Shown here: in pieces, positions 36,082 through 43,784 of the stretch
Position numbering within the stretch: position 1 is the stretch's first letter
Layout: each line of letters opens with the position of its first letter
Assembly (NCBI RefSeq): GCF_001684975.1
Contig: NZ_MAYH01000049.1
Location: 124,001 to 188,000 of the forward strand
Reading direction: 5' to 3'
Origin: Chryseobacterium artocarpi
GTDB lineage: Bacteria; Bacteroidota; Bacteroidia; Flavobacteriales; Weeksellaceae
Length of the DNA stretch: 64,000 nucleotides
Position numbers and translations under genes: made by a program
The notes under the pieces: generated by a model
What the model saw: the letters and a program-made list of their open reading frames with translations, nothing else
Databases searched by the model: none
What the model was told of the DNA's origin: nothing

Positions 36082-36102
36082 ATCAACTATTCACTATTTT
36101 TC

Positions 36103-36315
36103 TCAATTTTTATTATTTTCTCCTATTTCTTTTTCGTCTTTATCTTTGTCGCCATTTTCATCTTTTTCTTTCACTCGTTCGTCATCGAAAAGGATTCTGA
36201 CAGCAGGAGACTCATCATCTTCAAACTGCCCTTTTTTGGCATACACTATAAATACGACCAGGAAGATCGCAGCTAAAGAAACACTGCAGACGATCATTAA
36301 ATATAGAATATCCAT
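36103..36315 (-). CDS. ccoS: CcoS maturation protein
   Basis: A 70-aa single-pass membrane protein: helix at residues 4-25 (LYLMIVCSVSLAAIFLVVFI), then YAKKGQFEDDESPAVRILFDD, the CcoS family signature (KKGQFDDxEtpAxRIL), and a highly charged tail. CcoS is needed for cofactor insertion into cbb3 oxidase. It is the first gene of the ccoS-NO-Q-P set, with a promoter-like element and a palindrome upstream. Confidence 0.92.
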   Translation of the reverse strand: MDILYLMIVCSVSLAAIFLVVFIVYAKKGQFEDDESPAVRILFDDERVKEKDENGDKDKDEKEIGENNKN

Positions 36316-36346
36316 TGGACAACAAAATTAACCTATTTTCGGGGTT

Positions 36347-36354
36347 CAAATTTA
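36347..36354 (-). promoter_or_regulatory. Probable -7 promoter element for ccoS-NO-Q-P
   Basis: On the minus strand TAAATTTG, exact match to TAnnTTTG, 32 bp before the ccoS start. No -33 element is clear; the space it would occupy is taken by the palindrome at 36364-36379, which suggests activator-dependent use. Confidence 0.5.
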
Positions 36355-36363
36355 GTGAAAAAT

Positions 36364-36379
36364 AATGACATTCATCACG
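36364..36379 (-). promoter_or_regulatory. Putative Crp/Fnr-type operator upstream of ccoS
   Basis: Minus strand CGTGATGAATGTCATT. It shares 12 of 16 positions (GTGAT.AAT.TCAT) with the palindrome in the ccoI/Crp-Fnr intergenic region and fits the Crp/Fnr half-site pattern TGA-N6-TCA. It is centred about 30 bp upstream of the predicted transcription start. Binding is an inference. Confidence 0.45.
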
Positions 36380-36424
36380 AAATGCCGATTTCAGCTAATT
36401 TAAAATCAGTCTAAATAAGGGCGT

Positions 36425-38803
36425 TTAAGCCTGTTTTTTGAAGTATTTGCGACCCAGTATCCATGTTGAAACTGTAGTGAAGGTAACAACGGTAATAGAA
36501 CTTACTGGCATGATGATTGCCGCGAAAAGCGGATGCATATGTCCTGTAACAGCGTAACTTAACCCGACAATATTATAAAGAAAACTGATTATAAATGTCA
36601 TTTTCACAATCGTGATTGAACCTTTACAAACGTTCAGATAATCATCAAGAGTAACTACTTTTTCTCCATTCATAATGACATCAGAAGATGGTGTAAAACT
36701 GTTCGTATCATCAGCAATAGCTATTCCTACATTGCTCTGTTTTAATGCTCCGGCATCGTTCAGCCCATCACCCAGCATAGCTACTTTCATATCCTGATCC
36801 TGAAGATTTTTGATATAATTAAGCTTGTCTTCCGGGCTTTGGTTGAAAGCCATTCCTTTGTAGTTTGGAATAAGCTCTTTAAGCTGAGTTTCTTCAGAAG
36901 AATTATCCCCACTTAAGATGAATATTTTGTAGTTCGTTAGCTTTTGGAATAAATCTTTAAGCTTTGGTCGGTATTCGTTTTTGAAAATAAATTTACCTAA
37001 GAATTCATCATTTCTACTGATGTATACAGCTGTTTCTAAATTCTTTGGCTCCTGATTATTGTAACGGGCAGATCCGATTTTATAAACATTTCCTCTTACA
37101 CTTGCTACATACCCTTTTCCTGAAATCTCCTGGAAATTTTCAACCGGGAAATAATCGTCATTCACTTCAATGAAGTCATAAAGTGACTTTGAGAGCGGGT
37201 GATTTGAATTCTTTAGTAAGCTTTTAATATTCAGTAAATCAAACTCCTGGATTGTATTGCCGTCATACTTGATGTTGGCTTTCTTTCTGTGAGTTATCGT
37301 TCCTGTTTTGTCAAAAACAATGGTATCCAGTTTTGCAATTTTTTCAATCGTTAAAGTGTCTTTAACATAGAATTTATTTCGACCTAAAATCCTCATAATG
37401 TGACCGAAAGTAAACGGTGCAGACAACGCAAGTGCACATGGGCAGGCAATAATCAGAATCGCTGAAATGACCTGGAACATTTTCTCAAGATCGATGAAAG
37501 CCCAATAAATTCCTGAGATTAAAGCGATGCCTAAAATAATGAATGTGAAATATTTACTAATGTTATTCGTCAGTGTGTCAAGACCTGTTTCGTGCTTTTT
37601 GAAAGCTTCCTTATTCCAAAGCTGAGTAAGGTAACTTTGATCCACATCTTTAATAACTTCAAGTTCTAAAGATGACCCTACCTGCTTACCACCAGCGAAT
37701 ATTTTATCCCCAGGTTGTTTGCTGATGCTTTCACTTTCTCCGGTAATGAAACTGTTGTCTATATTTCCTTCTCCATTGATAAGAATAGCATCTACCGGAA
37801 TGATTTCCTGGTTTCTAACTAAAATTCTGTCACCAACTTTTATCTCAGAAAGAAGAATGTTTTCCTGCTTTCCGTCAAAATCAACCTTTGTTACAGCAAT
37901 TGGATAGAAAGATTTATAATCTCTGTCATACGAAAGTGCGCTGTAGGTTCTTTTCTGGAAAAGTTTTCCCATCAGCATGAAGAATAAAAGTCCACAAAGA
38001 GTATCAAAATATCCTGGACCGTAGTCAGTCGCTACTTCATAAACACTTCTTCCGAAAAGGACAAAGATTCCCAATACGATTGGAACATCAATGTTGACAA
38101 TTTTATTTTTTAATCCGTACCAAGCGGATTTATAGTAATCTGATGCGGAGTAAAATACAACCGGACATGCCAGCAAGAACATCAAGACTCTGAAAAGTCC
38201 TTTATAATGTTCCATCCAATAATCTTCACCCCCTACATATTCCGGGAAGGCAAGGAACATTCCGTTTCCAAAAGCGAAACCTGCAATAGCAAATTTTACA
38301 AGAAGAGATTTATCGAGATGATCTACGTTTTTTTCAGCAGTTTCAAGACTGATGACAGGTTTATATCCCAGATTAGTTAAAAAATTAGCTAGTTCGCTTA
38401 ATTTTAAATCATTATGATTGAATGAAACCTGTAAGGTCTTTCTCGTAAAGTTAACCTGTGAATATTTAATGTAGTCATTCAGGGTATGAAGGCTCTCCAA
38501 TAACCAAATACACGAAGAACAATGAATTACAGGGATTTTGAATGTGACAAGACTGGTATTTCCTTCAGAGAAATCAGTGACTTTTTCAAAGATTTCCGGG
38601 GTGTCAAGATAATCGAACTGGGTGGAACTTTCATCACCGGGACGAATTCCGGCACCCTTATTTAGTTCATAGAAATTACTTAAATTATTTATGTTCAGAA
38701 TTTCATAAACAGATTTACATCCGTTGCAACAGAAAGTCTTTTCATCAAACAAAATTCTCTCTTTTTCTATACCTTGACCACAATGAAAACAGTTCTCGCT
38801 CAC
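36425..38803 (-). CDS. ccoI: Copper-translocating P1B-type ATPase (CcoI/FixI-like), GTG start
   Basis: Inner-membrane copper pump (792 aa) supplying copper for cbb3 oxidase assembly. I choose GTG at 38803 (MSENCFHCGQGIEKERI), which fits the family N-terminus and follows a GGGAGG; the frame continues upstream to an ATG at 38908, but that would overlap the divergent regulator. N-terminal Cys motifs CFHCG and CCNGC are followed by an HMA-like domain (HCSSCIWLLESL), then the ATPase core: TGES, the ion-site ACPCALAL, DKTGT and GDGLNDAGAL. The order and the location next to ccoS support CcoI rather than a detoxifying CopA. Confidence 0.93.
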   Translation of the reverse strand: MSENCFHCGQGIEKERILFDEKTFCCNGCKSVYEILNINNLSNFYELNKGAGIRPGDESSTQFDYLDTPEIFEKVTDFSEGNTSLVTFKIPVIHCSSCIWLLESLHTLNDYIKYSQVNFTRKTLQVSFNHNDLKLSELANFLTNLGYKPVISLETAEKNVDHLDKSLLVKFAIAGFAFGNGMFLAFPEYVGGEDYWMEHYKGLFRVLMFLLACPVVFYSASDYYKSAWYGLKNKIVNIDVPIVLGIFVLFGRSVYEVATDYGPGYFDTLCGLLFFMLMGKLFQKRTYSALSYDRDYKSFYPIAVTKVDFDGKQENILLSEIKVGDRILVRNQEIIPVDAILINGEGNIDNSFITGESESISKQPGDKIFAGGKQVGSSLELEVIKDVDQSYLTQLWNKEAFKKHETGLDTLTNNISKYFTFIILGIALISGIYWAFIDLEKMFQVISAILIIACPCALALSAPFTFGHIMRILGRNKFYVKDTLTIEKIAKLDTIVFDKTGTITHRKKANIKYDGNTIQEFDLLNIKSLLKNSNHPLSKSLYDFIEVNDDYFPVENFQEISGKGYVASVRGNVYKIGSARYNNQEPKNLETAVYISRNDEFLGKFIFKNEYRPKLKDLFQKLTNYKIFILSGDNSSEETQLKELIPNYKGMAFNQSPEDKLNYIKNLQDQDMKVAMLGDGLNDAGALKQSNVGIAIADDTNSFTPSSDVIMNGEKVVTLDDYLNVCKGSITIVKMTFIISFLYNIVGLSYAVTGHMHPLFAAIIMPVSSITVVTFTTVSTWILGRKYFKKQA

Positions 38804-38823
38804 CTCCCTAAAATATTGAACTA

Positions 38824-38831
38824 CAAAATTA
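38824..38831 (-). promoter_or_regulatory. Probable -7 promoter element for ccoI
   Basis: Minus strand TAATTTTG, exact TAnnTTTG, 20 bp before the ccoI GTG. The divergent palindrome at 38873-38888 is centred about 60 bp upstream of the predicted start point. Confidence 0.45.
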
Positions 38832-38866
38832 TAACAATTTTTTTTGTTTATCGAGTTAAAAAGTTC

Positions 38867-38874
38867 TATTTTTG
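38867..38874 (+). promoter_or_regulatory. Probable promoter for the Crp/Fnr regulator
   Basis: TATTTTTG (TAnnTTTG) with a TTG at 38844-38846, 20 bp upstream, which fits the Bacteroidetes -33/-7 spacing. The operator-like palindrome begins inside it, at 38873, so a bound regulator would block this promoter. Confidence 0.55.
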
Positions 38875-38888
38875 TGATAAATATCATA
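38873..38888 (+). promoter_or_regulatory. Putative Crp/Fnr-type operator between ccoI and the regulator gene
   Basis: TGTGATAAATATCATA: a near-palindrome containing TGAT-N4-ATCA, the Fnr core, and 9 of 10 positions of the Crp pattern TGTGA-N6-TCACA. It overlaps the regulator's own predicted start point (autorepression position) and lies upstream of the ccoI promoter. A related copy is upstream of ccoS. Confidence 0.5.
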
Positions 38889-38893
38889 TAAAC

Positions 38894-39607
38894 ATGCCGC
38901 AGGAACAACAGATAGCAATTGAAGAGAGGTTCGCCAGAGTTTTTAATGATAAATCATTTAAGGAAAGACTTTCTAGCGCAGATTTTGAAAAATATATTAA
39001 CGGTAAAAAAAGATTGAGTTTTCAGAAACACGATACTATTTTCGAGGATGGAGAAACCCCGAAAGGAGTTTTTGTTATTGAAAAAGGAGCCGCTAAACTT
39101 TCAAAATCCGGAGCTTTTGGAAAAGATCAGATTTTAAGATTTATCAAAGAGGGGGATATCATCGGCTATCGTTCTTTGCTTTGTGGAGAAAACTTCCAAG
39201 CAAAAGCTGAAGCTATGACGGATATTGAGTGTGTTTTCTTACCAGCAGATATTTTCATGTATCTTTTGGAAGTAGACCCACAGTTATCTTTCGTAATGCT
39301 TCAAAAAATTTCATACGAATTAGGAGAATCTTCCAATACGATTACATTCCTTGCTCAGAAAACAGTGAGAGAAAGACTTGCGGAAATACTACTGCTTTTG
39401 GAACAGAAGCTGGGAGTAGATCCTGAAGGTTTTATCAAAATCTCTTTAACCAGAGAAGAAATTGCAAACATTATCGGTACTGCTACAGAAAGTGCCATTC
39501 GTCTGATCTCCGAATTCAAACAGGATAGCCTGATTGAAGTTGACGGAAGAAATATCAAAATTCTGAATCACGACAAACTCATGAAACTCGGTCACGTAGT
39601 TTTATAA
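38894..39607 (+). CDS. Crp/Fnr family transcriptional regulator
   Basis: DNA-binding regulator (237 aa) divergent from ccoI. I place the start at ATG 38894 (MPQEQQIAIEERFARVF); the open frame runs further upstream but into the ccoI start. An N-terminal cyclic-nucleotide-binding beta-roll (about residues 35-125, with GDIIGYRSLL) is followed by the dimer helix and a winged HTH at about 183-212 (SLTREEIANIIGTATESAIR); E199 and R203 are the base-contacting residues of the family. Only two cysteines exist (97, 112) and no N-terminal Cys cluster, so it cannot bind an Fnr-type 4Fe-4S cluster. It probably controls the cco genes. Confidence 0.92.
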   Translation: MPQEQQIAIEERFARVFNDKSFKERLSSADFEKYINGKKRLSFQKHDTIFEDGETPKGVFVIEKGAAKLSKSGAFGKDQILRFIKEGDIIGYRSLLCGENFQAKAEAMTDIECVFLPADIFMYLLEVDPQLSFVMLQKISYELGESSNTITFLAQKTVRERLAEILLLLEQKLGVDPEGFIKISLTREEIANIIGTATESAIRLISEFKQDSLIEVDGRNIKILNHDKLMKLGHVVL

Positions 39608-39623
39608 AAATCATACAAAACTT

Positions 39624-39647
39624 AAGTCGGCTCAGTGCCGACTTTTT
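39624..39647 (+). terminator. Rho-independent terminator after the Crp/Fnr gene
   Basis: An 8-bp stem (aagtcggc / gccgactt) with a 5-nt loop followed by TTT, 17 bp after the stop codon. Confidence 0.85.
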
Positions 39648-39671
39648 AACTTTTAAAAAATAGATAATATT

Positions 39672-40487
39672 ATGTCTGTTCACTCTGAAATTAAAAAAGT
39701 TACAACTGAAACCTTGCGTAAAATGAAATTCGACAAGGAAAAAATAACAATGCTTACTGCCTACGATTTTACCACTGCAAAAATGGTAGATGCAGGTGGA
39801 GTAGATGCTATTTTGATTGGAGACTCTGCGGCAAATGTAATGGCTGGTTTTGAAACTACGCTGCCTATTACTTTAGACCAAATGATCTACCATGCTCAAA
39901 GCGTGGTAAGAGGAACTGACAGGGCATTGGTAGTAGCGGACCTTCCTTTCGGAACTTATCAGAGTAATCCTGAAAAAGCATTGGAATCTGCTGTAAGAAT
40001 GATGAAGGAAGGAGGAGCTCATGCCGTAAAGATTGAAGGCGGAAAAGAAATCTCAAAATCCATTAAGAAAATCATCAATGCCGGAATTCCTGTAATGGGA
40101 CACTTGGGATTGACACCACAATCGATTTATAAATTTGGAACCTATAAAGTAAGAGCAAAAGAAGAAGCAGAAGCTGAAAAACTAATTGCAGATGCCCAGC
40201 TTTTAGAAGAATTAGGATGTTTTTCTGTTGTTTTGGAGAAAATTCCAGCAGATTTAGCTAAAAAAGTGACTGAAAGTATCTCTATTCCTACTATTGGTAT
40301 CGGAGCTGGCGCAGACTGTGACGGTCAGGTGCTTGTATATCATGATATGGTAGGGATGAACAAAGGTTTCAGTCCAAAATTCTTAAGAAGATATCTTGAT
40401 CTTTATACTGAAATTACAGGAGCCGTTTCTCAATATGTAAAAGATGTAAAGAACGTAGATTTTCCAAACCAAAACGAAAGTTATTAA
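39672..40487 (+). CDS. panB: 3-methyl-2-oxobutanoate hydroxymethyltransferase
   Basis: First enzyme of pantothenate (CoA) synthesis: transfers a hydroxymethyl group from methylene-THF to ketoisovalerate. Length 271 aa. Family motifs: TAYDFTTAKMVDAGGVDAILIGDS, then HLGLTPQSIYKFGTYKVRAK and IPTIGIGAGADCDGQVLVYHDM, which include the Mg-binding Asp and catalytic residues. A small membrane protein gene follows after 3 bp and an RluA gene after that, apparently one operon. Confidence 0.97.
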   Translation: MSVHSEIKKVTTETLRKMKFDKEKITMLTAYDFTTAKMVDAGGVDAILIGDSAANVMAGFETTLPITLDQMIYHAQSVVRGTDRALVVADLPFGTYQSNPEKALESAVRMMKEGGAHAVKIEGGKEISKSIKKIINAGIPVMGHLGLTPQSIYKFGTYKVRAKEEAEAEKLIADAQLLEELGCFSVVLEKIPADLAKKVTESISIPTIGIGAGADCDGQVLVYHDMVGMNKGFSPKFLRRYLDLYTEITGAVSQYVKDVKNVDFPNQNESY

Positions 40488-40490
40488 TTC

Positions 40491-40814
40491 ATGCAGAACC
40501 AACAACAATCTATCCAGGGAATTTTATCTATTGCAGCATTAGTTTGCTTAGCTATTGGCTGGTTTAATTTATTTTCTCCGGATATCAATCATTTACTTTC
40601 CAGAAAGGTATTCTATGTTTTAATAGGGGCAAGCTTCTTTATTCAGGCGCCGTTACTTACTAATAAAAATTTCATGTATGCAATGTATGCAGCGGCAGGA
40701 ATTTGTGTAGTAGGAGCATTTTTACCGGATTCATCAAATCTTTCGGCACTTAAAACAATTGGTCTTTTGGCAGGGATTATTCTTTCAATGTCCAATAGAA
40801 GCAGAAACAGGTAG
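40491..40814 (+). CDS. Small membrane protein of unknown function
   Basis: A 107-aa protein with four hydrophobic helices (about residues 10-28, 37-55, 60-78, 84-100) ending in a basic SNRSRNR tail. No family recognised. It is between panB (3-bp gap) and the pseudouridine synthase gene (11-bp gap), so it is likely translated from the same mRNA. The AT content is like the neighbours. Confidence 0.75.
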   Translation: MQNQQQSIQGILSIAALVCLAIGWFNLFSPDINHLLSRKVFYVLIGASFFIQAPLLTNKNFMYAMYAAAGICVVGAFLPDSSNLSALKTIGLLAGIILSMSNRSRNR

Positions 40815-40825
40815 TCTGAGAAATT

Positions 40826-41503
40826 ATGAAGGAGCAGATTGTATATGAGGATAACCATCTTCTGGTGATCAATAAAAAAGTCGGACAGCTTGTACAGGGT
40901 GACAAGACCGGCGATGAATCACTTTTAGAATCAATAAAGAATTTTATAAAAATAAGAGATGCTAAGCCAGGGAATGTTTTCCTTGGCTTGGTTCATCGTA
41001 TAGACCGTCCTACTTCAGGGTTGGTGATCTATGCAAAAACTTCTAAAGCGCTTTCCCGTCTTACTCAAATGGTAAAGAACCGTGAGGTAAAGAAAACCTA
41101 TTGGGCAGTTGTGGGAAAAGAAATGATTCCACAGACTCAGAGGCTGGTTCATTATTTAAAGAAAAACGAGAAGAATAATAAAGCTATTGTTTTCCCGAAA
41201 GCTACGGAAGGAGCAAAAGAGGCAATTCTTACTTATCATGTGATAAAAACGCTGGACAACTATCTGCTTCTTGAGGTTGATCTTGAAACCGGAAGACATC
41301 ATCAGATTCGTGCTCAGTTATCCAAAACAGGGGTTCCGATTAAAGGAGATCTTAAATATGGGGCTCCGCGCTCTAATCCGGATGGAGGAATAAATCTTCA
41401 TGCAAGAAAACTACAATTTATTCATCCTGTTACCAAAGAAGAAATTGAAATTATAGCTCCTGTTCCGCAGAACGATGCGATCTGGAGAGCTTGTGAAGAC
41501 TAA
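40826..41503 (+). CDS. RluA family pseudouridine synthase
   Basis: RNA-modifying enzyme (225 aa) isomerising uridine in rRNA or tRNA. The catalytic Asp lies in HRIDRPTSGLVIYAKT (about residue 60), the hallmark of RluA/RluD; the RHHQIRAQLSKTGVPIKGD motif is also clear. There is no N-terminal S4 domain, so it resembles RluA, RluC-short or TruC forms; target position cannot be determined. A terminator follows. Confidence 0.93.
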   Translation: MKEQIVYEDNHLLVINKKVGQLVQGDKTGDESLLESIKNFIKIRDAKPGNVFLGLVHRIDRPTSGLVIYAKTSKALSRLTQMVKNREVKKTYWAVVGKEMIPQTQRLVHYLKKNEKNNKAIVFPKATEGAKEAILTYHVIKTLDNYLLLEVDLETGRHHQIRAQLSKTGVPIKGDLKYGAPRSNPDGGINLHARKLQFIHPVTKEEIEIIAPVPQNDAIWRACED

Positions 41504-41510
41504 AAATAGA

Positions 41511-41536
41511 AATCCTACTCATTGTTGAGTAGGATT
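41511..41536 (+). terminator. Rho-independent terminator after the RluA gene
   Basis: An 11-bp perfect stem (aatcctactca / tgagtaggatt) with a 4-nt loop and following T-run. It isolates the thi operon downstream. Confidence 0.9.
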
Positions 41537-41556
41537 TTTTGTTTCTGCAAATTTGA

Positions 41557-41588
41557 TTTTGCCCATTCTCAAAAAATACCTAACTTCG
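41557..41588 (+). promoter_or_regulatory. Probable promoter of the thi operon
   Basis: TTTTG at 41557-41561 and, 19 bp later, TAACTTCG at 41581-41588 (one mismatch from TAnnTTTG). The predicted start point near 41592 coincides with the first base pairs of the riboswitch, which supports it. The other riboswitch has the same TAnnTTCG form. Confidence 0.6.
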
Positions 41589-41594
41589 TCCCAC

Positions 41595-41673
41595 ACTTTA
41601 GGGGTGTCTGTTTTTACAGACTGAGACTTTACCCTTTGAACCTGATCTGGATTATACCAGCGTAGGGAAAAGT
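41595..41673 (+). promoter_or_regulatory. TPP riboswitch (THI element) upstream of thiS
   Basis: All conserved blocks of the thiamin pyrophosphate aptamer are present in order: GGGGTG at 41601-41606, CTGAGA at 41621-41626, ACCC at 41631, GAACCTGATCTGG at 41638-41650 and CAGCGTAGGGAA at 41658-41669. Closing helix P1 pairs ACTTT (41595-41599) with AAAGT (41669-41673). It controls the thiSCEDEGHF operon. Confidence 0.95.
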
Positions 41674-41711
41674 AGATGACTTTTGCTGTACATTCTATTG
41701 TACAATAATAG

Positions 41712-41746
41712 CCATTCCTAAAGTATATTTAAATCATTAGGAATGG
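41712..41746 (+). promoter_or_regulatory. Start-codon-sequestering hairpin (riboswitch expression platform)
   Basis: Perfect 10-bp stem ccattcctaa (41712-41721) / ttaggaatgg (41737-41746), the 3' arm of which contains the thiS ATG at 41743. No T-run follows, so it is not a terminator. The likely role is translational control of thiS when TPP is bound. Confidence 0.65.
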
Positions 41747-41949
41747 AACTTATAATCAACCACACCCGAAAAACATTCGATGTACTTCCTGAAAATCTGG
41801 AAGCATTATTGGCTATGGAATTACCCGGAAAAAAGAAAGGTATTGCCGTAGCACTCAACAATCGTATCGTCCCGCTATCTGCCTGGGCGGAAACATCCCT
41901 TAACAACAACGATTCAGTTTTAATCATTACCGCCACTCAAGGTGGTTAA
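41743..41949 (+). CDS. thiS: Sulfur carrier protein ThiS
   Basis: A 68-aa ubiquitin-fold carrier that holds the thiazole sulfur as a C-terminal thiocarboxylate. It ends in the essential Gly-Gly (TATQGG) and has the family strand pattern VALNNRIVPLSAWAETSLNNND. ThiF, encoded at the end of this operon, would adenylate it. Its ATG lies in a 10-bp hairpin downstream of the TPP riboswitch. Confidence 0.95.
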   Translation: MELIINHTRKTFDVLPENLEALLAMELPGKKKGIAVALNNRIVPLSAWAETSLNNNDSVLIITATQGG

Positions 41950-41972
41950 TTCTCATACTTAATACCAATATT

Positions 41973-43784
41973 ATGGCTCATTCAATTACATGTTCGCCAT
42001 TTCCGAACTCAAAGAAAATTTATGTTGAAGGAAAAATTCATCCTATCAATGTAGCAATGCGTGAAATAAAGCTTAGTCCTACAAAGCTTACCAACGGAAA
42101 TTTTGAAGAAAACGCTCCGGTCACTATTTACGACACTTCTGGTCCTTATACTGATGAAAATGCAGTGATCGATATCCAAAAAGGACTTCCAAGAATAAGA
42201 GAACAATGGATTCTGGACAGAAAAGATGTTAATATTCTTGACGGAATTACCTCAGAATACGGACAAGCACGTTTAGCAGATCCTAAACTTGATGAATTAC
42301 GTTTCTCCTACGATCATAAACCGAAAGTAGCACAGGAAGGAAAAGAACTTACCCAGCTTTATTACGCAAAACAGGGAATCATTACCCCTGAAATGGAATA
42401 TGTTGCCATCAGAGAAAATCAAAGAATTGAGCAACTTAATTCTGTTCCGAAAGAGATGGCTTGCCAGCATATCGGGAATAGTTTTGGTGCCAATACTCCG
42501 AAAAGTAAAATTACTCCGGAATTTGTAAGAGACGAAATTGCAGCCGGAAGAGCGATTATACCGAATAACATTAATCACCCTGAAAGTGAGCCAATGATTA
42601 TCGGAAGAAACTTTTTAGTGAAAATCAATGCAAACATCGGAAATAGTGCCGTTTCATCAAGTATTGATGAAGAAGTAGAAAAAGCAGTATGGGCTTGTAG
42701 ATGGGGAGCAGACACTATTATGGATCTTTCAACAGGAAAGAATATTCATGAAACAAGAGAATGGATCATTAGAAACAGTCCGGTTCCTATTGGTACTGTT
42801 CCTATTTATCAGGCACTGGAAAAAGTAAAAGGAGTGCCGGAGGATCTTACTTGGGAAGTCTTTAAAGATACTCTGATAGAGCAGGCAGAACAGGGAGTTT
42901 CCTATTTCACGATTCATGCTGGAGTTTTATTGAGATACATTCATCTGACAGCAAACAGAGTGACAGGAATTGTTTCCAGAGGGGGATCTATTATGGCAAA
43001 ATGGTGCCTTTATCATCACAAAGAAAACTTTTTATATACTCATTTTGAGGAGATTTGCGAGATCATGAAGCAATATGATGTGGCTTTCTCTTTAGGTGAC
43101 GGTTTACGTCCCGGCTCTATTGCAGATGCCAATGATGCAGCTCAGTTTGCAGAGTTGGAAACCTTAGGTGAACTGACAAAAATCGCATGGAAACATAATG
43201 TACAGGTGATGATTGAAGGTCCAGGTCACGTTCCAATGCATATGATTAAAGAAAATATGGAGAAGCAATTGGAAGTGTGTGACGAAGCCCCATTTTATAC
43301 CTTAGGTCCTTTGACGACTGATATTGCACCAGGTTATGACCATATTACTTCAGGAATCGGGGCAGCAATGATCGGCTGGTTCGGATGTGCAATGCTTTGC
43401 TATGTAACGCCGAAAGAACATTTGGGACTCCCGAATAAAGATGATGTAAAAGTGGGAGTAATTACCTATAAACTAGCAGCTCATGCCGCAGATTTAGCAA
43501 AAGGACATCCGGGAGCACAGTACCGAGATAATGCATTAAGTAAAGCAAGGTTTGAATTCAGATGGGAAGATCAGTTTAATCTTTCGTTAGATCCAGATAC
43601 TGCAAGAGCTTATCATGATGAAACGCTTCCTGCTGACGGAGCTAAAATTGCCCATTTCTGTTCAATGTGCGGACCGAAATTCTGCTCAATGAAGATCACC
43701 CAGGAAATCCGTGAATCTGCAGAACAGGGAATGTTTGATAAGTCACAGGAATTTATTGAAAAAGGAAAGGAAATTTATATATGA
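41973..43784 (+). CDS. thiC: Phosphomethylpyrimidine synthase ThiC
   Basis: Radical SAM enzyme making HMP-phosphate, the pyrimidine half of thiamin, from aminoimidazole ribotide. 603 aa, normal for the long bacterial form. Near the C-terminus the C-x2-C-x4-C cluster motif is in CSMCGPKFC. Family blocks IMDLSTGKNIHETREWIIRNSPVPIGTVP and GDGLRPGSIADANDAAQFAEL are intact. It overlaps thiE1 by 4 bp (ATGA). Confidence 0.97.
   Translation: MAHSITCSPFPNSKKIYVEGKIHPINVAMREIKLSPTKLTNGNFEENAPVTIYDTSGPYTDENAVIDIQKGLPRIREQWILDRKDVNILDGITSEYGQARLADPKLDELRFSYDHKPKVAQEGKELTQLYYAKQGIITPEMEYVAIRENQRIEQLNSVPKEMACQHIGNSFGANTPKSKITPEFVRDEIAAGRAIIPNNINHPESEPMIIGRNFLVKINANIGNSAVSSSIDEEVEKAVWACRWGADTIMDLSTGKNIHETREWIIRNSPVPIGTVPIYQALEKVKGVPEDLTWEVFKDTLIEQAEQGVSYFTIHAGVLLRYIHLTANRVTGIVSRGGSIMAKWCLYHHKENFLYTHFEEICEIMKQYDVAFSLGDGLRPGSIADANDAAQFAELETLGELTKIAWKHNVQVMIEGPGHVPMHMIKENMEKQLEVCDEAPFYTLGPLTTDIAPGYDHITSGIGAAMIGWFGCAMLCYVTPKEHLGLPNKDDVKVGVITYKLAAHAADLAKGHPGAQYRDNALSKARFEFRWEDQFNLSLDPDTARAYHDETLPADGAKIAHFCSMCGPKFCSMKITQEIRESAEQGMFDKSQEFIEKGKEIYI

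Noticed and set aside
38774..38894. Longer Crp/Fnr frame starting at ATG 38774
   Set aside because: The extra 40 codons are antisense to the ccoI start and contain the predicted promoter; family members begin near MPQEQQ.
38803..38908. Longer ccoI frame starting at ATG 38908
   Set aside because: It would run over the promoter and start of the divergent regulator; GTG 38803 gives the family N-terminus MSENCFHCG.
41674..41711. TGTACA-N-TGTACA hairpin after the first riboswitch as a terminator
   Set aside because: The stem is only six pairs and has no T-run; the start-codon hairpin next to it explains the platform better.
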